From: Streptococcus dysgalactiae subsp. dysgalactiae
Lineage (GTDB): Bacteria > Bacillota > Bacilli > Lactobacillales > Streptococcaceae
Assembly: GCF_900459225.1 (NCBI RefSeq)
Contig: NZ_UHFH01000003.1
Span: forward strand, 402,501-466,500
Direction: 5' to 3'
Length of the DNA: 64,000 bases
In this document: positions 1 through 8,916 of the stretch, piece after piece
Layout of the letters: each line of letters begins with the position of its first letter
Position numbering within the stretch: position 1 is the first letter of the stretch
The notes under the pieces: generated by a model
Seen by the model: the letters and a program-made list of their open reading frames with translations, nothing else
Told to the model about the DNA's origin: nothing
Database searches by the model: none
Program-made: the position numbers and the translations under genes

Positions 1-279
1 CTAAGGAAGGCTATGTTTGCTGCTTTGATTGGGATTATTGTAGCTAGTCTGATTAATCTCTTTATTGGCAGTGGGATGATGAGTTATGTCATTAGTATTA
101 TTTCCGTGCTAATTTTCTCAGGTCTCATCGCATCAGACAATCAAATGATTAAGCGTGTTTATCAAGCGACAAATGGTCAGGTTGGAGATGGCTGGGCGGT
201 AGCTATGGCCCTTAGTCTATACCTAGACTTTATTAACTTATTTATTAGTCTTCTTCGTCTTTTTGGACGAAATGACTAA
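1..279 (+). CDS. Bax inhibitor-1 (BI-1/YccA) family membrane protein, 3' part
   Basis: The reading frame is open back to base 1, so the start lies outside the window and only the last 92 codons are present. They encode hydrophobic helices and the conserved C-terminal BI-1 pattern: a YQATNGQ-type loop, then a membrane segment with [14 protein letters not shown] before a short polar tail. Bacterial members such as B. subtilis YetJ are pH-sensitive calcium-leak channels; the role in streptococci is not established. Family assignment rests on this C-terminal part alone. Confidence 0.75.
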   Translation, partial: LRKAMFAALIGIIVASLINLFIGSGMMSYVISIISVLIFSGLIASDNQMIKRVYQATNGQVGDGWAVAMALSLYLDFINLFISLLRLFGRND

Positions 280-445
280 GGTTGAAAAAGAAAGTGTTTA
301 ACACTCTCTTTTCAGACTGAAGAAAAAGTCTGCTTGCTTCAAAGTTATTATTTTTCATAATGCTTTACTTAGATAACACGGGCGATAGCAACTCCCTACG
401 GAATTTCATACCTAGATGTTGAGCCCAGGTCTCAAAATATCTGAA

Positions 446-475
446 CGCCAGAAACGTCATGTTTCTGGCGCTTTT
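446..475. terminator. Strong GC-rich hairpin
   Basis: A 10-bp perfect stem (446-455 with 461-470) around loop GTCAT, followed by CTTTTGC. The U-tract is short, so it may be a weak terminator or an RNA structural element. Confidence 0.45.
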
Positions 476-591
476 GCTACGTTGTAAAGTATAGAGTTTG
501 AGCTCATTTCGCTTGCCTAAGACTAATACAATGTTATTTTTGATGACATGGTAAACAAATCCTCTTAGAGGTTCTTTGTCTACAACCTGAA

Positions 592-616
592 GAGAGTGTT
601 CAACGCTCCCTTTTTT
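592..616 (+). terminator. Rho-independent terminator-like palindrome
   Basis: GAGAGTGTT pairs with AACGCTCCC (allowing G:U pairs), followed directly by six T residues at 611-616. It lies upstream of the yneF promoter and would insulate it. Confidence 0.5.
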
Positions 617-728
617 CTATCTTCTATATGAGTCATTAGATAACAGGAGTTCTGTGAAAAAGGTTGTGTTAGTCGAGATGATGCTTGTAAAAAAGCAAGA
701 GAAAGTCGTGAAAAGCCTATGTCTTAGT

Positions 729-757
729 TTGTAAACTCTTCCTTTTTTTGGTATACT
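729..757 (+). promoter_or_regulatory. Sigma-A promoter of yneF
   Basis: TTGTAA (729-734) and TATACT (752-757) separated by 17 bases. A GAGGAG ribosome-binding site follows before the ATG at 793. Confidence 0.65.
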
Positions 758-792
758 ATAAAAGATTAAAAACGAGGAGAATATAGATAGAT

Positions 793-1035
793 ATGTCAAC
801 AACTATTTGGATTTTATTACTTATTGTTGCCCTTGGGGTAGGTGTTTTTGGTGGGATTTTTATTGCCCGTAAACAGATTGAAAAAGAAATTGGTGAACAC
901 CCACGTTTAACACCAGAGGCTATTCGTGAAATGATGAGCCAGATGGGGCAAAAACCAAGCGAAGCAAAAATCCAACAAACTTACCGTAATATTGTGAAAC
1001 AATCAAAAGCAGCCGTTGCTAAGGGTAAAAAATAA
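793..1035 (+). CDS. yneF: YneF family (UPF0154) small membrane protein
   Basis: An 80-residue protein with one N-terminal membrane helix (about residues 5-24, ending in [11 protein letters not shown]) and a charged cytoplasmic tail containing [25 protein letters not shown], the block conserved in UPF0154/YneF proteins of Firmicutes. The biochemical role is unknown. It is a monocistronic unit: own promoter at 729-757, GAGGAG ribosome-binding site, and a strong terminator at 1158-1189. Confidence 0.85.
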   Translation: MSTTIWILLLIVALGVGVFGGIFIARKQIEKEIGEHPRLTPEAIREMMSQMGQKPSEAKIQQTYRNIVKQSKAAVAKGKK

Positions 1036-1157
1036 GGAATAGTTGCTATAGAAGGAACCTTGTTAGTATCGTTAAGAGTGAACAGTCTTTGATTTTCAAT
1101 GTTCGTTAGAACATGTCTTGTCAGTTAGGGTTGTCAACTGTTCAGGGTTTAAAAAGG

Positions 1158-1189
1158 AACTCAGTTGGCTATTACCAACTGAGTTTTTC
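1158..1189 (+). terminator. Terminator after yneF
   Basis: A perfect 11-bp stem (AACTCAGTTGG at 1158-1168 with CCAACTGAGTT at 1175-1185), 6-base loop, then a T-rich tail. Confidence 0.85.
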
Positions 1190-1215
1190 ATGTTGTCAAT
1201 AAGAAAGTAGTAGTG

Positions 1216-2010
1216 ATGGATACAAGACCAATTGGTTTTTTAGATTCTGGTGTGGGAGGTTTGACCGTAGTTCGTGAGTTGATGCGGCAACTTCCTCATG
1301 AAAAAGTGGTATATATTGGTGATTCAGCTAGGGCCCCTTATGGTCCAAGGCCTGCTGAGCAGATTAGAGAATACACATGGGATCTTGTCCGTTTTTTGCT
1401 GACCAAAAATGTGAAAATGATTGTTTTTGCTTGTAATACAGCAACAGCAGTAGCTTGGGAAGAGGTCAAAGAAGCTTTGGACATCCCTGTTTTAGGTGTG
1501 ATTTTACCTGGATCGAGTGCAGCAATAAAATCGACAACCAAAGGTCAGGTTGGTGTGATTGGAACACCGATGACAATAGCCTCGGACATTTACCGTCAAA
1601 AAATTCAATTACTAGCACCAACAGTAGAGGTGACTAGTCTAGCTTGTCCTAAATTTGTCCCCATTGTCGAGTCTAATGAAATACGTTCTAGCGTCGCTAA
1701 AAAAGTCGTCTATGAAAGTTTGACGCCCTTGGTGGGTAAAATTGACACGCTTGTTCTAGGCTGTACGCATTATCCTCTGCTTCGTCCGATTATTCAAAAC
1801 GTTATGGGGCCGTCGGTCAAGTTGATCGATAGCGGGGCAGAATGTGTTCGGGATATTTCTGTTCTTTTAAACTACTTTGAAATTAATGGTAGTCGCTGTC
1901 AAGAAAAGGTAAAACACCATTTTTATACAACGGCAAGTCCTGAAATCTTTCAAGAGATTGCCTCAGTATGGTTAAACCAAAAAATAGATGTGGAGCATGT
2001 GACCTTATGA
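1216..2010 (+). CDS. murI: Glutamate racemase
   Basis: Cytoplasmic cofactor-independent racemase making D-glutamate for peptidoglycan. The N-terminus has [13 protein letters not shown] with the Asp-Ser pair of the active site; the two catalytic cysteines lie in FACNTATA (about residue 73) and LGCTHYP (about residue 184). A GTG at 1213 sits just before the ATG at 1216; I chose the ATG, giving 264 residues, the usual length. The stop overlaps the ATG of rdgB (ATGA), pointing to translational coupling. First gene of a compact run reaching yidD. Confidence 0.93.
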   Translation: MDTRPIGFLDSGVGGLTVVRELMRQLPHEKVVYIGDSARAPYGPRPAEQIREYTWDLVRFLLTKNVKMIVFACNTATAVAWEEVKEALDIPVLGVILPGSSAAIKSTTKGQVGVIGTPMTIASDIYRQKIQLLAPTVEVTSLACPKFVPIVESNEIRSSVAKKVVYESLTPLVGKIDTLVLGCTHYPLLRPIIQNVMGPSVKLIDSGAECVRDISVLLNYFEINGSRCQEKVKHHFYTTASPEIFQEIASVWLNQKIDVEHVTL

Positions 2011-2993
2011 GTGAGAAAATTTATGAATATAAAGATGAGACCAATTGGTTTATCGGGAAGATGACCGGTCATAATATGATTACGGGGTGGGGAATAGATC
2101 GTGAGATCATTAAAAGAATAGATGATCTTTTAGATGGTATTGCCGCAACGTTAGACTGGGAAAATCCTAAAGGTTATGATGTTTCAGTGGTGCGGTACCA
2201 GTCTCCTTTGTCTCTCATCGCCTTTATTATCGATATGATTAACCAAGAAACCCAGCGTGAGATTAAGGTGATTCCCCATGCAGGTACGATTCTGTTAACG
2301 GAAAATGGGCAACTACTTGCTGTTTATCTCCCAGAGGGTGGTGTGTCAACAGATGCATTTTTTGCCTCCAGTACGGATGGTTTTGGGGACACTCTTTTAA
2401 TTGCCACCAGAAATGAGGGGAAAACCAAAGAATTTCGTCGTTTGTTTGGAGACCTCGGGTATCGTGTGGAAAATCTCAACGATTATCCTGAATTGCCAGA
2501 TGTGGCAGAAACGGGTGTCACTTTTGAAGAAAATGCCCGCTTGAAGGCGGAAACCATTTCACGCTTAACAGGGAAGATGGTTTTGGCAGATGATTCGGGA
2601 TTAAAAGTAGATGCTTTGGGTGGCTTACCTGGGGTTTGGTCTGCGCGTTTCTCAGGACCAGATGCCACTGATGATAGCAACAATGCTAAATTATTACACG
2701 AGTTAGCAATGGTCTTTGATCAAAAGGACCGTTCAGCACAGTTCCATACAACGTTGGTAGTAGCTGCTCCTGATAAAGATAGCTTGGTTGTTGAAGCTGA
2801 ATGGCCAGGCCACATTGCTACACAACCTAAGGGAGACAACGGCTTTGGCTATGATCCTCTCTTTATTGTAGGAGAGACAGGACGTCATGCAGCAGAATTA
2901 GAGGCTGATGAAAAGAATCATCTGTCTCATCGAGGTCAAGCTGTTCGAAAATTAATGGAGGTCTTTCCAATATGGCAAGCAAAACAATCATAG
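2007..2993 (+). CDS. rdgB: XTP/dITP diphosphatase (RdgB/HAM1) with N-terminal extension
   Basis: House-cleaning nucleotide pyrophosphatase that hydrolyses non-canonical purine NTPs (ITP, XTP) to monophosphates. The HAM1 domain starts near residue 130 with [14 protein letters not shown] and holds the [25 protein letters not shown] active-site block and FGYDPLF. About 125 residues precede it, not shared with single-domain RdgB; this long form (328 residues) is usual in streptococci. The ATG at 2007 overlaps the murI stop. An upstream in-frame ATG at 1968 lies well inside murI and is less likely. Confidence 0.9.
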   Translation: MSEKIYEYKDETNWFIGKMTGHNMITGWGIDREIIKRIDDLLDGIAATLDWENPKGYDVSVVRYQSPLSLIAFIIDMINQETQREIKVIPHAGTILLTENGQLLAVYLPEGGVSTDAFFASSTDGFGDTLLIATRNEGKTKEFRRLFGDLGYRVENLNDYPELPDVAETGVTFEENARLKAETISRLTGKMVLADDSGLKVDALGGLPGVWSARFSGPDATDDSNNAKLLHELAMVFDQKDRSAQFHTTLVVAAPDKDSLVVEAEWPGHIATQPKGDNGFGYDPLFIVGETGRHAAELEADEKNHLSHRGQAVRKLMEVFPIWQAKQS

Positions 2994-3493
2994 TAATGAG
3001 TGATTCTCACGGCGATCGAGACATCGTTCAAGTCATTAAAGATAAGTATCTTGGTCAAGTTGATGCTATTTTCCATAATGGGGATTCTGAATTGAAAAGT
3101 TCGGATCCTATTTGGGATGGGATTTATGTGGTTGGAGGAAACTGTGATTACGACGCTGGTTACCCAGATGATCTCGTGACACAACTAGATAGTCTTACCA
3201 TTGCTCAGACACACGGACATTTCTACCACATTAATTTTACGTGGGATAAATTGGACTATTTTGCTCAGGAAGCAGAAGCAGACCTCTGCTTATATGGTCA
3301 CCTGCACCGTCCCGCAGCTTGGCAAGTTGGGAAAACGATTTTTGTTAACCCTGGGTCTGTCTCACAACCTCGTGGTGAGGTCAATGAAAAACTCTATGCC
3401 CGTATTGACGTGACAGATACTACTATTAGGGTCAACTATTTTACCCGACAACATGAGCTTTACCCATTACTATCTAAGGAATTTAAACGATGA
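2972..3493 (+). CDS. YfcE/MJ0936-type metallophosphoesterase
   Basis: A 173-residue calcineurin-like phosphoesterase. Metal-binding motifs are visible: SDSHGDRD near the N-terminus, HNGD, GGNCD, THGHFY and GHLHRP. Relatives are small manganese-dependent phosphodiesterases of uncertain natural substrate. The start overlaps the end of rdgB by 22 bases and the stop overlaps cbpB by 4, so it belongs to the same operon. Confidence 0.85.
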   Translation: MASKTIIVMSDSHGDRDIVQVIKDKYLGQVDAIFHNGDSELKSSDPIWDGIYVVGGNCDYDAGYPDDLVTQLDSLTIAQTHGHFYHINFTWDKLDYFAQEAEADLCLYGHLHRPAAWQVGKTIFVNPGSVSQPRGEVNEKLYARIDVTDTTIRVNYFTRQHELYPLLSKEFKR

Positions 3494-3951
3494 TTGCAAA
3501 AGAATTTGAAACGTTTTTAATGAGTCATTTGGATAGCTACCTCATTCCAGCGGAAGATTTAGCCATTTTTATTAACACGCATAATGCAGACCATGTGATG
3601 CTACTCTTAGTTAGCAACGGGTTTTCAAGAGTTCCGGTGATTACGCGGGAGAAAAAATATGTGGGAACCATCAGCATCTCTGATATCATGACTTATCAAG
3701 CTCAAGGACAGTTGACTGACTGGGAGATGCGTCAAACGGATATCGGAGAGATAGTTAATACCAAAATCGAAACCATTAGTATTACTTCCAGTTTAACAGA
3801 AATCATGCATAAGTTAGTTGATTATCCTTTCTTGCCAGTTGTGGATCAAGAAGAGCGCTTTGTCGGTATTATCACTCGAAAATCGATTTTAAAAGCAGTC
3901 AACAGCCTTCTGCATGATTTTACAGACGATTATACCATTACTAAAAAATGA
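3490..3951 (+). CDS. cbpB: CBS-domain protein, probable c-di-AMP-binding CbpB
   Basis: A 153-residue protein with two tandem CBS motifs: GFSRVPVITREKKYVGTISISDI (about residues 38-60) and YPFLPVVDQEERFVGIITRKSIL (about 110-135). Length and layout match CbpB/DarB (YkuL), a c-di-AMP receptor that in Bacillus binds and activates the (p)ppGpp synthetase Rel. Streptococcal function is inferred from that family. It overlaps the upstream phosphoesterase gene by 4 bases. Confidence 0.75.
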   Translation: MIAKEFETFLMSHLDSYLIPAEDLAIFINTHNADHVMLLLVSNGFSRVPVITREKKYVGTISISDIMTYQAQGQLTDWEMRQTDIGEIVNTKIETISITSSLTEIMHKLVDYPFLPVVDQEERFVGIITRKSILKAVNSLLHDFTDDYTITKK

Positions 3952-3957
3952 TAACCT

Positions 3958-4704
3958 ATGATAACCTATATTGAAGCTTTTATTGCGAGTAAAACCTTAT
4001 CTTTAAATAGTCAAAAGGCTTACCAATACGATTTGCAGCAATTTTCTCAAGTTGTTGGGGAACGTATTAGTCAGGATAAATTGTCCCTTTATCAAAACAG
4101 TTTATCGGCAATTAGCCCATCTGCTAAAAAACGAAAGATATCTACGGTTAATCAGTTTCTGTATTACTTGTATCAGGAAAATTACTTGGACCATTATTTT
4201 AGGATAACGGATCGAACAAAGCTTCCGACAGCTAACAAACAAGACCTTGCTCTAATTGATTGGGACTGTTTTTACCGAGATACTTCTTTGGCGGTGGGGC
4301 AGCTAATCGCTTTGTTGATGTTAGAACTAGGATTGACGCCAAGTGATTTAGCCTGTATTGAGGTAGCGAATCTCGATTTAACTTTCCAAGTGTTGAGTTT
4401 ACAGACAGCAAAAGGTGTTCGTGTATTGCCGTTATCTCGCCAGCTTATCCCGTTCTTAGAAAGACAACGAAATGGTAAAGAGAGATACCTTTTTGAACAC
4501 CAAGGTCAAGCTTTTTCAAGGCAATGGTTTTTTAACCAACTAAAAGGATTTCTCGAAAGCATAGGGTATAAGGAATTAACCGCACAAAAATTACGGGAGC
4601 AGTTTATTTTGAAGGAAAAGTCGAGAGGAACATCAATCATGGAGCTTAGTCAGTTTCTAGGATTGAAAAGCCCAGCGACTTTAGAAAAATATTACAAATC
4701 ATAA
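3958..4704 (+). CDS. XerD-like tyrosine recombinase with degenerate active site
   Basis: A 248-residue protein with the two-domain layout of Xer recombinases: an N-terminal SAM-like domain (about 1-95) and a C-terminal catalytic-type domain. Catalytic positions are eroded. The usual GLR(V)SEL arginine is replaced in GLTPSDL (Thr127), and the HxxR box reads QKLR (Gln210-Arg213). A tyrosine pair (Y245-Y246) near the C-terminus is kept. Streptococci resolve chromosome dimers with the separate XerS, so this protein is probably not the dif recombinase. Its place between cbpB and scpA suggests a chromosome-related role, by inference only. Confidence 0.8.
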   Translation: MITYIEAFIASKTLSLNSQKAYQYDLQQFSQVVGERISQDKLSLYQNSLSAISPSAKKRKISTVNQFLYYLYQENYLDHYFRITDRTKLPTANKQDLALIDWDCFYRDTSLAVGQLIALLMLELGLTPSDLACIEVANLDLTFQVLSLQTAKGVRVLPLSRQLIPFLERQRNGKERYLFEHQGQAFSRQWFFNQLKGFLESIGYKELTAQKLREQFILKEKSRGTSIMELSQFLGLKSPATLEKYYKS

Positions 4705-5411
4705 TGGATATAAAAGTTAAAGATTTTGAAGGACCTCTAGATTTACTGCTGCATTTGGTGTCCAAGTACAAGGTTGATATTTACGAGGTACCGATTGTAG
4801 AAGTCATTGAACAGTACCTTGCCTACATTGAAACCTTGCAGGCCATGAAATTAGAGGTTGCTGGCGAATACATGCTGATGGCAAGCCAATTAATGCTCAT
4901 TAAAAGCAGACGTCTTCTTCCCAAAATTGTCGAAGAACCTCAAGACGATGACAATCTAGAGCAAGACTTGCTGGATAAAATTGAAGAATATAGTCGTTTT
5001 AAAGCTCTTAGCCAGGAATTAGCTGAGCAGCACAATCGTCGGGCCAAATATTATTCAAAGCCCAAGCAAGAATTGATTTTTGAAGATGCTGTTTTGCAAG
5101 AAGACAAAACCGTGATGGATTTATTTCTTGCTTTTTCCAAAATCATGACGGCTAAACGAGAAGCCTTTAAAAATAACCATACGGTGATTGAACGTGATGA
5201 TTATCGAATTGAGGACATGATGGTGTCGATTGAAAAGCGACTGGAGAAGGATAAGGTGGTTAGCCTATCTGCTATCTTTGACGATTGCCAGTCCCTAAAT
5301 GAAGTGATTACCTTATTTCTAGCCAGCTTGGAATTAATCAAGATGCACTTAGTTATTGTAGAACAAGCCACAAATTTTGGTCAGATTATTTTGAGAAAGG
5401 AGATGCCATGA
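4704..5411 (+). CDS. scpA: Segregation and condensation protein A
   Basis: Kleisin subunit of the bacterial SMC condensin; it bridges SMC heads with ScpB and helps origin segregation. The 235-residue protein opens with the typical [16 protein letters not shown] block and has the acidic middle and winged-helix C-terminus ([27 protein letters not shown]). It shares one base with the stop of the XerD-like gene and overlaps scpB by 4. Confidence 0.95.
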   Translation: MDIKVKDFEGPLDLLLHLVSKYKVDIYEVPIVEVIEQYLAYIETLQAMKLEVAGEYMLMASQLMLIKSRRLLPKIVEEPQDDDNLEQDLLDKIEEYSRFKALSQELAEQHNRRAKYYSKPKQELIFEDAVLQEDKTVMDLFLAFSKIMTAKREAFKNNHTVIERDDYRIEDMMVSIEKRLEKDKVVSLSAIFDDCQSLNEVITLFLASLELIKMHLVIVEQATNFGQIILRKEMP

Positions 5412-5971
5412 AGAGCTATTTGTCACAGATAGAAGCATTGCTATTTGTTGCAGGTGAAGAAGGATTGAGCCTAAGGCAGTTAGCAACCATGCTCTCCTTG
5501 ACTCCAGCAGCTTTACAACAACAATTGAAAAAGCTCTCTCAAAAATATGAATCTGATTCAGACTCTAGCCTTTGCTTAATGGAATCATCAAATACTTATA
5601 AATTGGTGACCAAGGAAATTTTTTCTGACCTTTTACGAGATTATGCTAAGGCCCCTATCAATCAAAGTTTATCTCGTGCCAGTTTAGAAGTATTATCTAT
5701 CATTGCTTACAAGCAACCTATTACTCGGATAGAAATTGATGATATTCGAGGGGTCAATTCAAGTGGTGCCTTAACCAAATTATTAGCTTTTGAACTCATA
5801 AAAGAAGCTGGAAAGAAAGAAGTGATTGGCCGTCCTCGCTTGTATGCCACGACAGATTATTTTCTTGATTATATGGGAATTAATCATCTGGACCAGTTAG
5901 TGGATGTATCAGCTATCGAATTAGCCGATGAAGAAAGTGCTCTTTTCAAACAGGAGACTGAGAATGACTGA
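5408..5971 (+). CDS. scpB: Segregation and condensation protein B
   Basis: Partner of ScpA in the SMC complex; forms dimers of winged-helix domains. The 187-residue protein has [20 protein letters not shown] at the start and [32 protein letters not shown] in the second winged helix. An AGGAG site near its end (5952-5956) serves a short overlapping ORF at 5964. Confidence 0.95.
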   Translation: MKSYLSQIEALLFVAGEEGLSLRQLATMLSLTPAALQQQLKKLSQKYESDSDSSLCLMESSNTYKLVTKEIFSDLLRDYAKAPINQSLSRASLEVLSIIAYKQPITRIEIDDIRGVNSSGALTKLLAFELIKEAGKKEVIGRPRLYATTDYFLDYMGINHLDQLVDVSAIELADEESALFKQETEND

Positions 5972-6053
5972 ACAGGTATATCACTCGAGTTCCTTGGTAT
6001 TTAAAAAGAGGGACATGACTTTGGCTTATCCAAGCTTACTGGTAATATCGTGA
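5964..6053 (+). CDS. Short ORF overlapping the scpB stop, 29 codons
   Basis: ATG at 5964 is preceded by AGGAG (5952-5956) at 7-base spacing and overlaps the scpB stop, an arrangement seen for coupled genes. It encodes 29 residues beginning [13 protein letters not shown] and stops at 6053, 32 bases before rluB. No family recognised. It may be a small protein, a decayed gene or a leader peptide for rluB. Confidence 0.35.
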   Translation: MTEQVYHSSSLVFKKRDMTLAYPSLLVIS

Positions 6054-6085
6054 CGACCAGTTGCCCAAAAGAAAGAAGAAAAAGA

Positions 6086-6808
6086 ATGAGAATTAATAAA
6101 TACATTGCCCATGCGGGTGTTGCCAGTCGTCGTAAGGCTGAAGAATTGATTAAGCAAGGCCTAGTCACCTTAAATGGTCAGGTCATTACAGATTTAGCAA
6201 CCACTGTTAAATCGGGAGACGTGGTTGAAATAGAAGGAAGTCCTATTTACAACGAGGAAAAGGTTTACTATTTGCTTAATAAGCCACGCGGTGTTATTTC
6301 CAGTGTGTCAGATGACAAAGGTCGTAAAACGGTACTGGATTTACTGCCTCAGGTTAAAGAACGGATTTACCCTGTTGGACGTTTAGACTGGGATACATCA
6401 GGTGTTCTTATTCTAACCAATGATGGTGATTTTACTGATACCATGATTCACCCAAGAAATGAGATTGATAAGGTTTATTTAGCGCGTGTCAAAGGTATTG
6501 CAACGAAAGAGAATCTTCGTCCGCTAACGCGAGGAGTGGTGATTGATGGGAAGAAAACGAAGCCGGCTCGTTATAATATTATCCGCGTAGAAGCTGATAA
6601 GAATCGTTCCATTGTCAAACTGACAATTCATGAGGGACGAAATCATCAGGTAAAAAAAATGTTTGAATCTGTGGGGCTATTGGTGGATAAATTGTCTCGT
6701 ACACGTTTTGGAACTCTTGAGTTGACTGGTTTAAGACCAGGTGAATCAAGACAATTAAATAAGAAAGAAATTAGCCAACTGCATAATTTGGCCAATACCA
6801 AAAAATGA
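6086..6808 (+). CDS. rluB: 23S rRNA pseudouridine synthase B
   Basis: RsuA/RluB-type pseudouridine synthase of about 240 residues. An N-terminal S4 RNA-binding domain ([22 protein letters not shown]) precedes the catalytic domain with [19 protein letters not shown], whose aspartate is the nucleophile, and [15 protein letters not shown]. The ATG at 6086 begins the conserved S4 motif after a purine-rich stretch; an upstream in-frame start at 6050 would add non-conserved residues. It overlaps yidD by 4 bases. Confidence 0.92.
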   Translation: MRINKYIAHAGVASRRKAEELIKQGLVTLNGQVITDLATTVKSGDVVEIEGSPIYNEEKVYYLLNKPRGVISSVSDDKGRKTVLDLLPQVKERIYPVGRLDWDTSGVLILTNDGDFTDTMIHPRNEIDKVYLARVKGIATKENLRPLTRGVVIDGKKTKPARYNIIRVEADKNRSIVKLTIHEGRNHQVKKMFESVGLLVDKLSRTRFGTLELTGLRPGESRQLNKKEISQLHNLANTKK

Positions 6809-7056
6809 TTACAAAATTATTAGTAGCACCTGTTAAAGCTTATCAACGTTACATTTCCCCTTTATTTCCGCCAACATGTCGTTATCGACCAACGTGTTCA
6901 GCTTATATGATCACTGCTATTGAAAAGCATGGAGCTAAAGGGGTGTTAATGGGATTAGCGAGAATATTGAGGTGCCATCCCTTTGTTGCTGGTGGTGACG
7001 ACCCTGTTCCTGATCATTTCAGTTTAAAAAGAAATAATAAGGCTCTGAAAAAATGA
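6805..7056 (+). CDS. yidD: Membrane protein insertion efficiency factor YidD
   Basis: An 83-residue YidD protein with the family core [31 protein letters not shown] and a [13 protein letters not shown] tail. It has a membrane-associated amphipathic N-terminus and helps YidC insert proteins. It ends the operon that starts at murI. Confidence 0.92.
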   Translation: MITKLLVAPVKAYQRYISPLFPPTCRYRPTCSAYMITAIEKHGAKGVLMGLARILRCHPFVAGGDDPVPDHFSLKRNNKALKK

Positions 7057-7085
7057 AAAAAAGACGGGACTTTGGCAAAAATAGA

Positions 7086-7113
7086 TTGACATTCATTGTT
7101 AAAGTGTTATAAT
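7086..7113 (+). promoter_or_regulatory. Consensus-like promoter of the RNA upstream of trmL
   Basis: TTGACA (7086-7091) and TATAAT (7108-7113) with a 16-base spacer: perfect hexamers, among the strongest promoters in the window. Transcription would start near 7120. Confidence 0.8.
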
Positions 7114-7119
7114 AGCAGA

Positions 7120-7223
7120 TAAGTATTCGTTGGTTTAAATCAAACCTGTTATGATTTAAGTTAGCGAGTCACCATCAACCACATTGTTTGCTGAGCATGA
7201 CTCCGGGCAGTGTGGTTTTTTTA
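7120..7223 (+). ncRNA. Candidate structured small RNA or leader before trmL
   Basis: A strong promoter lies just upstream, and about 100 bases later there is a terminator: CCACATTG pairs with CAGTGTGG, followed by a run of T residues. Between them, TTAAATC/GATTTAA can form one stem and GAGTC/GACTC another; the GAGTC pairing would compete with the terminator. This suits either a cis-acting attenuator for trmL or a separate small RNA. It matches no riboswitch class I can name. The unpaired TCACCATC resembles the anti-Shine-Dalgarno segment of streptococcal csRNAs, but no CiaR box is visible. Confidence 0.55.
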
Positions 7224-7248
7224 ATGAAAAGAATTAAGTGAGATTGTC

Positions 7249-7794
7249 ATGAGAAAAGAAATCCTTAACCCAACCTATAAAGAAGAAAATAGTCGTAACC
7301 ATGTCGTTTTATTTCAACCACAAATCCCCCAAAATACAGGAAATATTGCGAGAACTTGTGCAGCGACCAACGCTCCTCTTCACATTATTAAGCCTATGGG
7401 CTTCCCTATTGACGATCGTAAAATGAAACGGGCTGGTCTGGATTACTGGGATAAGCTAGATGTGCGTTTTTATGATAGCTTAGAAGATTTTATTACTCAA
7501 TGTCAGGGGAAACTACATCTGATTAGCAAGTTTGCAGACAAGGTTTATTCTGAGGAAACCTATGCTGATGATCAGCCTCATTATTTCTTGTTTGGCCGTG
7601 AAGACACGGGTTTGCCGGAAGCATTTATGCGAGAACATACAGAGAAGGCATTGCGTATTCCTATGAATGATGACCACGTTCGTAGTTTGAATGTCTCCAA
7701 TACGGTCTGCATGATTGTTTATGAAGCATTGAGACAACAGGAATTCAAAGGTCTTGACTTGAGCCATACTTATCAGCGTGATAAGTTAAAATAG
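7249..7794 (+). CDS. trmL: tRNA (cytidine/uridine-2'-O-)-methyltransferase TrmL
   Basis: SpoU/TrmH-superfamily SAM methyltransferase that 2'-O-methylates wobble position 34 of tRNA-Leu. The hallmarks of this knotted fold are visible: [35 protein letters not shown] and [27 protein letters not shown]. At 181 residues it is slightly longer than E. coli TrmL because of an N-terminal extension; the ribosome-binding site at 7249 is weak, so a later start is possible. It lies behind the terminated RNA at 7120-7223. Confidence 0.9.
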   Translation: MRKEILNPTYKEENSRNHVVLFQPQIPQNTGNIARTCAATNAPLHIIKPMGFPIDDRKMKRAGLDYWDKLDVRFYDSLEDFITQCQGKLHLISKFADKVYSEETYADDQPHYFLFGREDTGLPEAFMREHTEKALRIPMNDDHVRSLNVSNTVCMIVYEALRQQEFKGLDLSHTYQRDKLK

Positions 7795-8114
7795 AGCAGA
7801 TTGCGGTGTGAAAAATAGGTTAATCCTAGAGAAAACTGTGTTTGGGAGAAGGCTTTGCCAGCTAGTAGAAATAGCGTTGTATTGTCTCATGTAGACGGTG
7901 TTGTCATGTCTGTTAGTCTGTAAATCGGTTATGGCGTGACTTCTTGACGAGTATTGGTACCATAGCTCACCTTGTCATACCTTTATTGTTACCACCTCAT
8001 AAAGATGACGGAATAGTTAGCATGGTAAAATGGTCACATATCCGAAAATACTGAAACACAAAGAGAGTAGGTTAAGAAGCTGCTCTTTTTTTGTTTAAAA
8101 AATAGTCAAACCTA
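7795..8114. other. Gene-free stretch between trmL and the ribU leader
   Basis: No ORF worth calling. A terminator-like hairpin lies near 8061-8095, where AAAGAG and CTCTTT arms surround GTTAAGAA and are followed by a T-run. The rest shows no recognisable remnant or RNA family. Confidence 0.5.
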
Positions 8115-8143
8115 TTGCTATCTAGTGATAAATTTGCTATGCT
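8115..8143 (+). promoter_or_regulatory. Promoter of the FMN riboswitch-ribU unit
   Basis: TTGCTA (8115-8120) and TATGCT (8138-8143) with a 17-base spacer, just before the riboswitch. Confidence 0.65.
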
Positions 8144-8149
8144 ATAAGT

Positions 8150-8266
8150 GTCTTCAGGGCAGGGTGTGATTCCCGACCGGCGGTAACTAGGTAACTAGAA
8201 GTCCGCGAGCGCAAGCTGATGTGGTGCGATTCCACAACCGACAGTATAGTCTGGATGAGAGAAGAC
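8150..8266 (+). ncRNA. FMN riboswitch (RFN element)
   Basis: The conserved RFN sequence blocks appear in order: AGGGCAGGGTG, GATTCCCGACCGGCGGT, AGTCCGCGAGCG, GGTGCGATTCC and CCGACAGT. The closing P1 helix pairs GTCTTC (8150-8155) with GAAGAC (8261-8266). It sits upstream of the riboflavin transporter gene ribU, the classic context, and should lower ribU expression when FMN is abundant. The ribU Shine-Dalgarno GGAGG (8335-8339) lies in the loop of an AT-rich hairpin (8327-8347), a possible expression platform. Confidence 0.95.
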
Positions 8267-8348
8267 CGGGTTTTTTGCGTAGGCTTTTTTGAGCTACACA
8301 ATTACGAAGGAACTTCTTTCAATTTGAAAAAATTGGAGGAATTTTTTA

Positions 8349-8912
8349 ATGTCAAAGACACATAAAATGGTTATGGTTGCCATCCTTTCAGCCATCTCGT
8401 TTGTTCTGATGCTATTTAGCTTTGCCATCATTCCTGGCGCTGACTTCTTAAAAATAGAGTTTAGTGTCATACCAGTGTTACTTGGCTTGGTTTTAATGGA
8501 TTTAAAGAGTGCTTACTTGATTTTGTTCTTGAGATCCTTGTTGAAACTCTTTTTGAACAATCGTGGGGTTAATGATTTTATTGGTCTCCCAATGAATATT
8601 ATCGCCATCGCTTTATTTGTGACGGCTTTTGCCTTAGTTTGGAACCGTAAAAAAATGCTTAGTCAATATGTATTTGCTAGCTTACTAGGCACAGGTTTAT
8701 TAACGTTTGGCATGGTTGTTCTCAATTATATTTTTGCGATTCCCCTCTATGCTAAATTTGCTAATTTTGATATTGGTGCCTATATTGGGATTGCTAAGTA
8801 TATGGTGGCTATGGTGATTCCATTTAACCTTGTTGAGGGGTTGATATTTGCAATTGCTTTCTATTTCGTGTATATTGCAAGTAAGTCTATTTTAGAAAGA
8901 TATCAACACTAA
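8349..8912 (+). CDS. ribU: Riboflavin ECF transporter S component RibU
   Basis: Substrate-binding membrane subunit of an energy-coupling-factor transporter for riboflavin. The 187-residue protein has about six membrane helices and the RibU-type segments PGADFLKIEFSVIPVLLGLV and FLNNRGVNDFIGLPMN. It needs the shared EcfA/A'/T module encoded elsewhere. The preceding FMN riboswitch makes the substrate assignment firm. Confidence 0.95.
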   Translation: MSKTHKMVMVAILSAISFVLMLFSFAIIPGADFLKIEFSVIPVLLGLVLMDLKSAYLILFLRSLLKLFLNNRGVNDFIGLPMNIIAIALFVTAFALVWNRKKMLSQYVFASLLGTGLLTFGMVVLNYIFAIPLYAKFANFDIGAYIGIAKYMVAMVIPFNLVEGLIFAIAFYFVYIASKSILERYQH

Positions 8913-8916
8913 TATT

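Larger units (their letters stand above)
280..728. other. Gene-free stretch with several hairpins
   Basis: About 450 bases without a convincing gene. It holds an imperfect hairpin at 284-313 and a 6-bp hairpin at 313-332 just after the BI-1 gene, a perfect 10-bp hairpin with a 5-base loop at 446-470 (arms CGCCAGAAAC and GTTTCTGGCG) and a terminator-like palindrome at 592-616. The first and last hairpins share an AGTGTT-type core. I see no recognisable protein remnant. Confidence 0.5.

Noticed and set aside
617..802. 61-codon - strand ORF over the yneF promoter
   Set aside because: It covers a clear promoter and ribosome-binding site, has low-complexity composition and no family features.
3958..4704. 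Functional XerS/XerD at a dif site, or an integrase of a mobile element
   Set aside because: Catalytic residues are missing and the gene is embedded in a housekeeping operon with overlapping neighbours; no attachment site is visible.
7057..7248. CiaR-controlled csRNA or preQ1 riboswitch before trmL
   Set aside because: No TTTAAG-N5-TTTAAG repeat at the promoter and no preQ1 consensus; kept only as an unassigned structured RNA.
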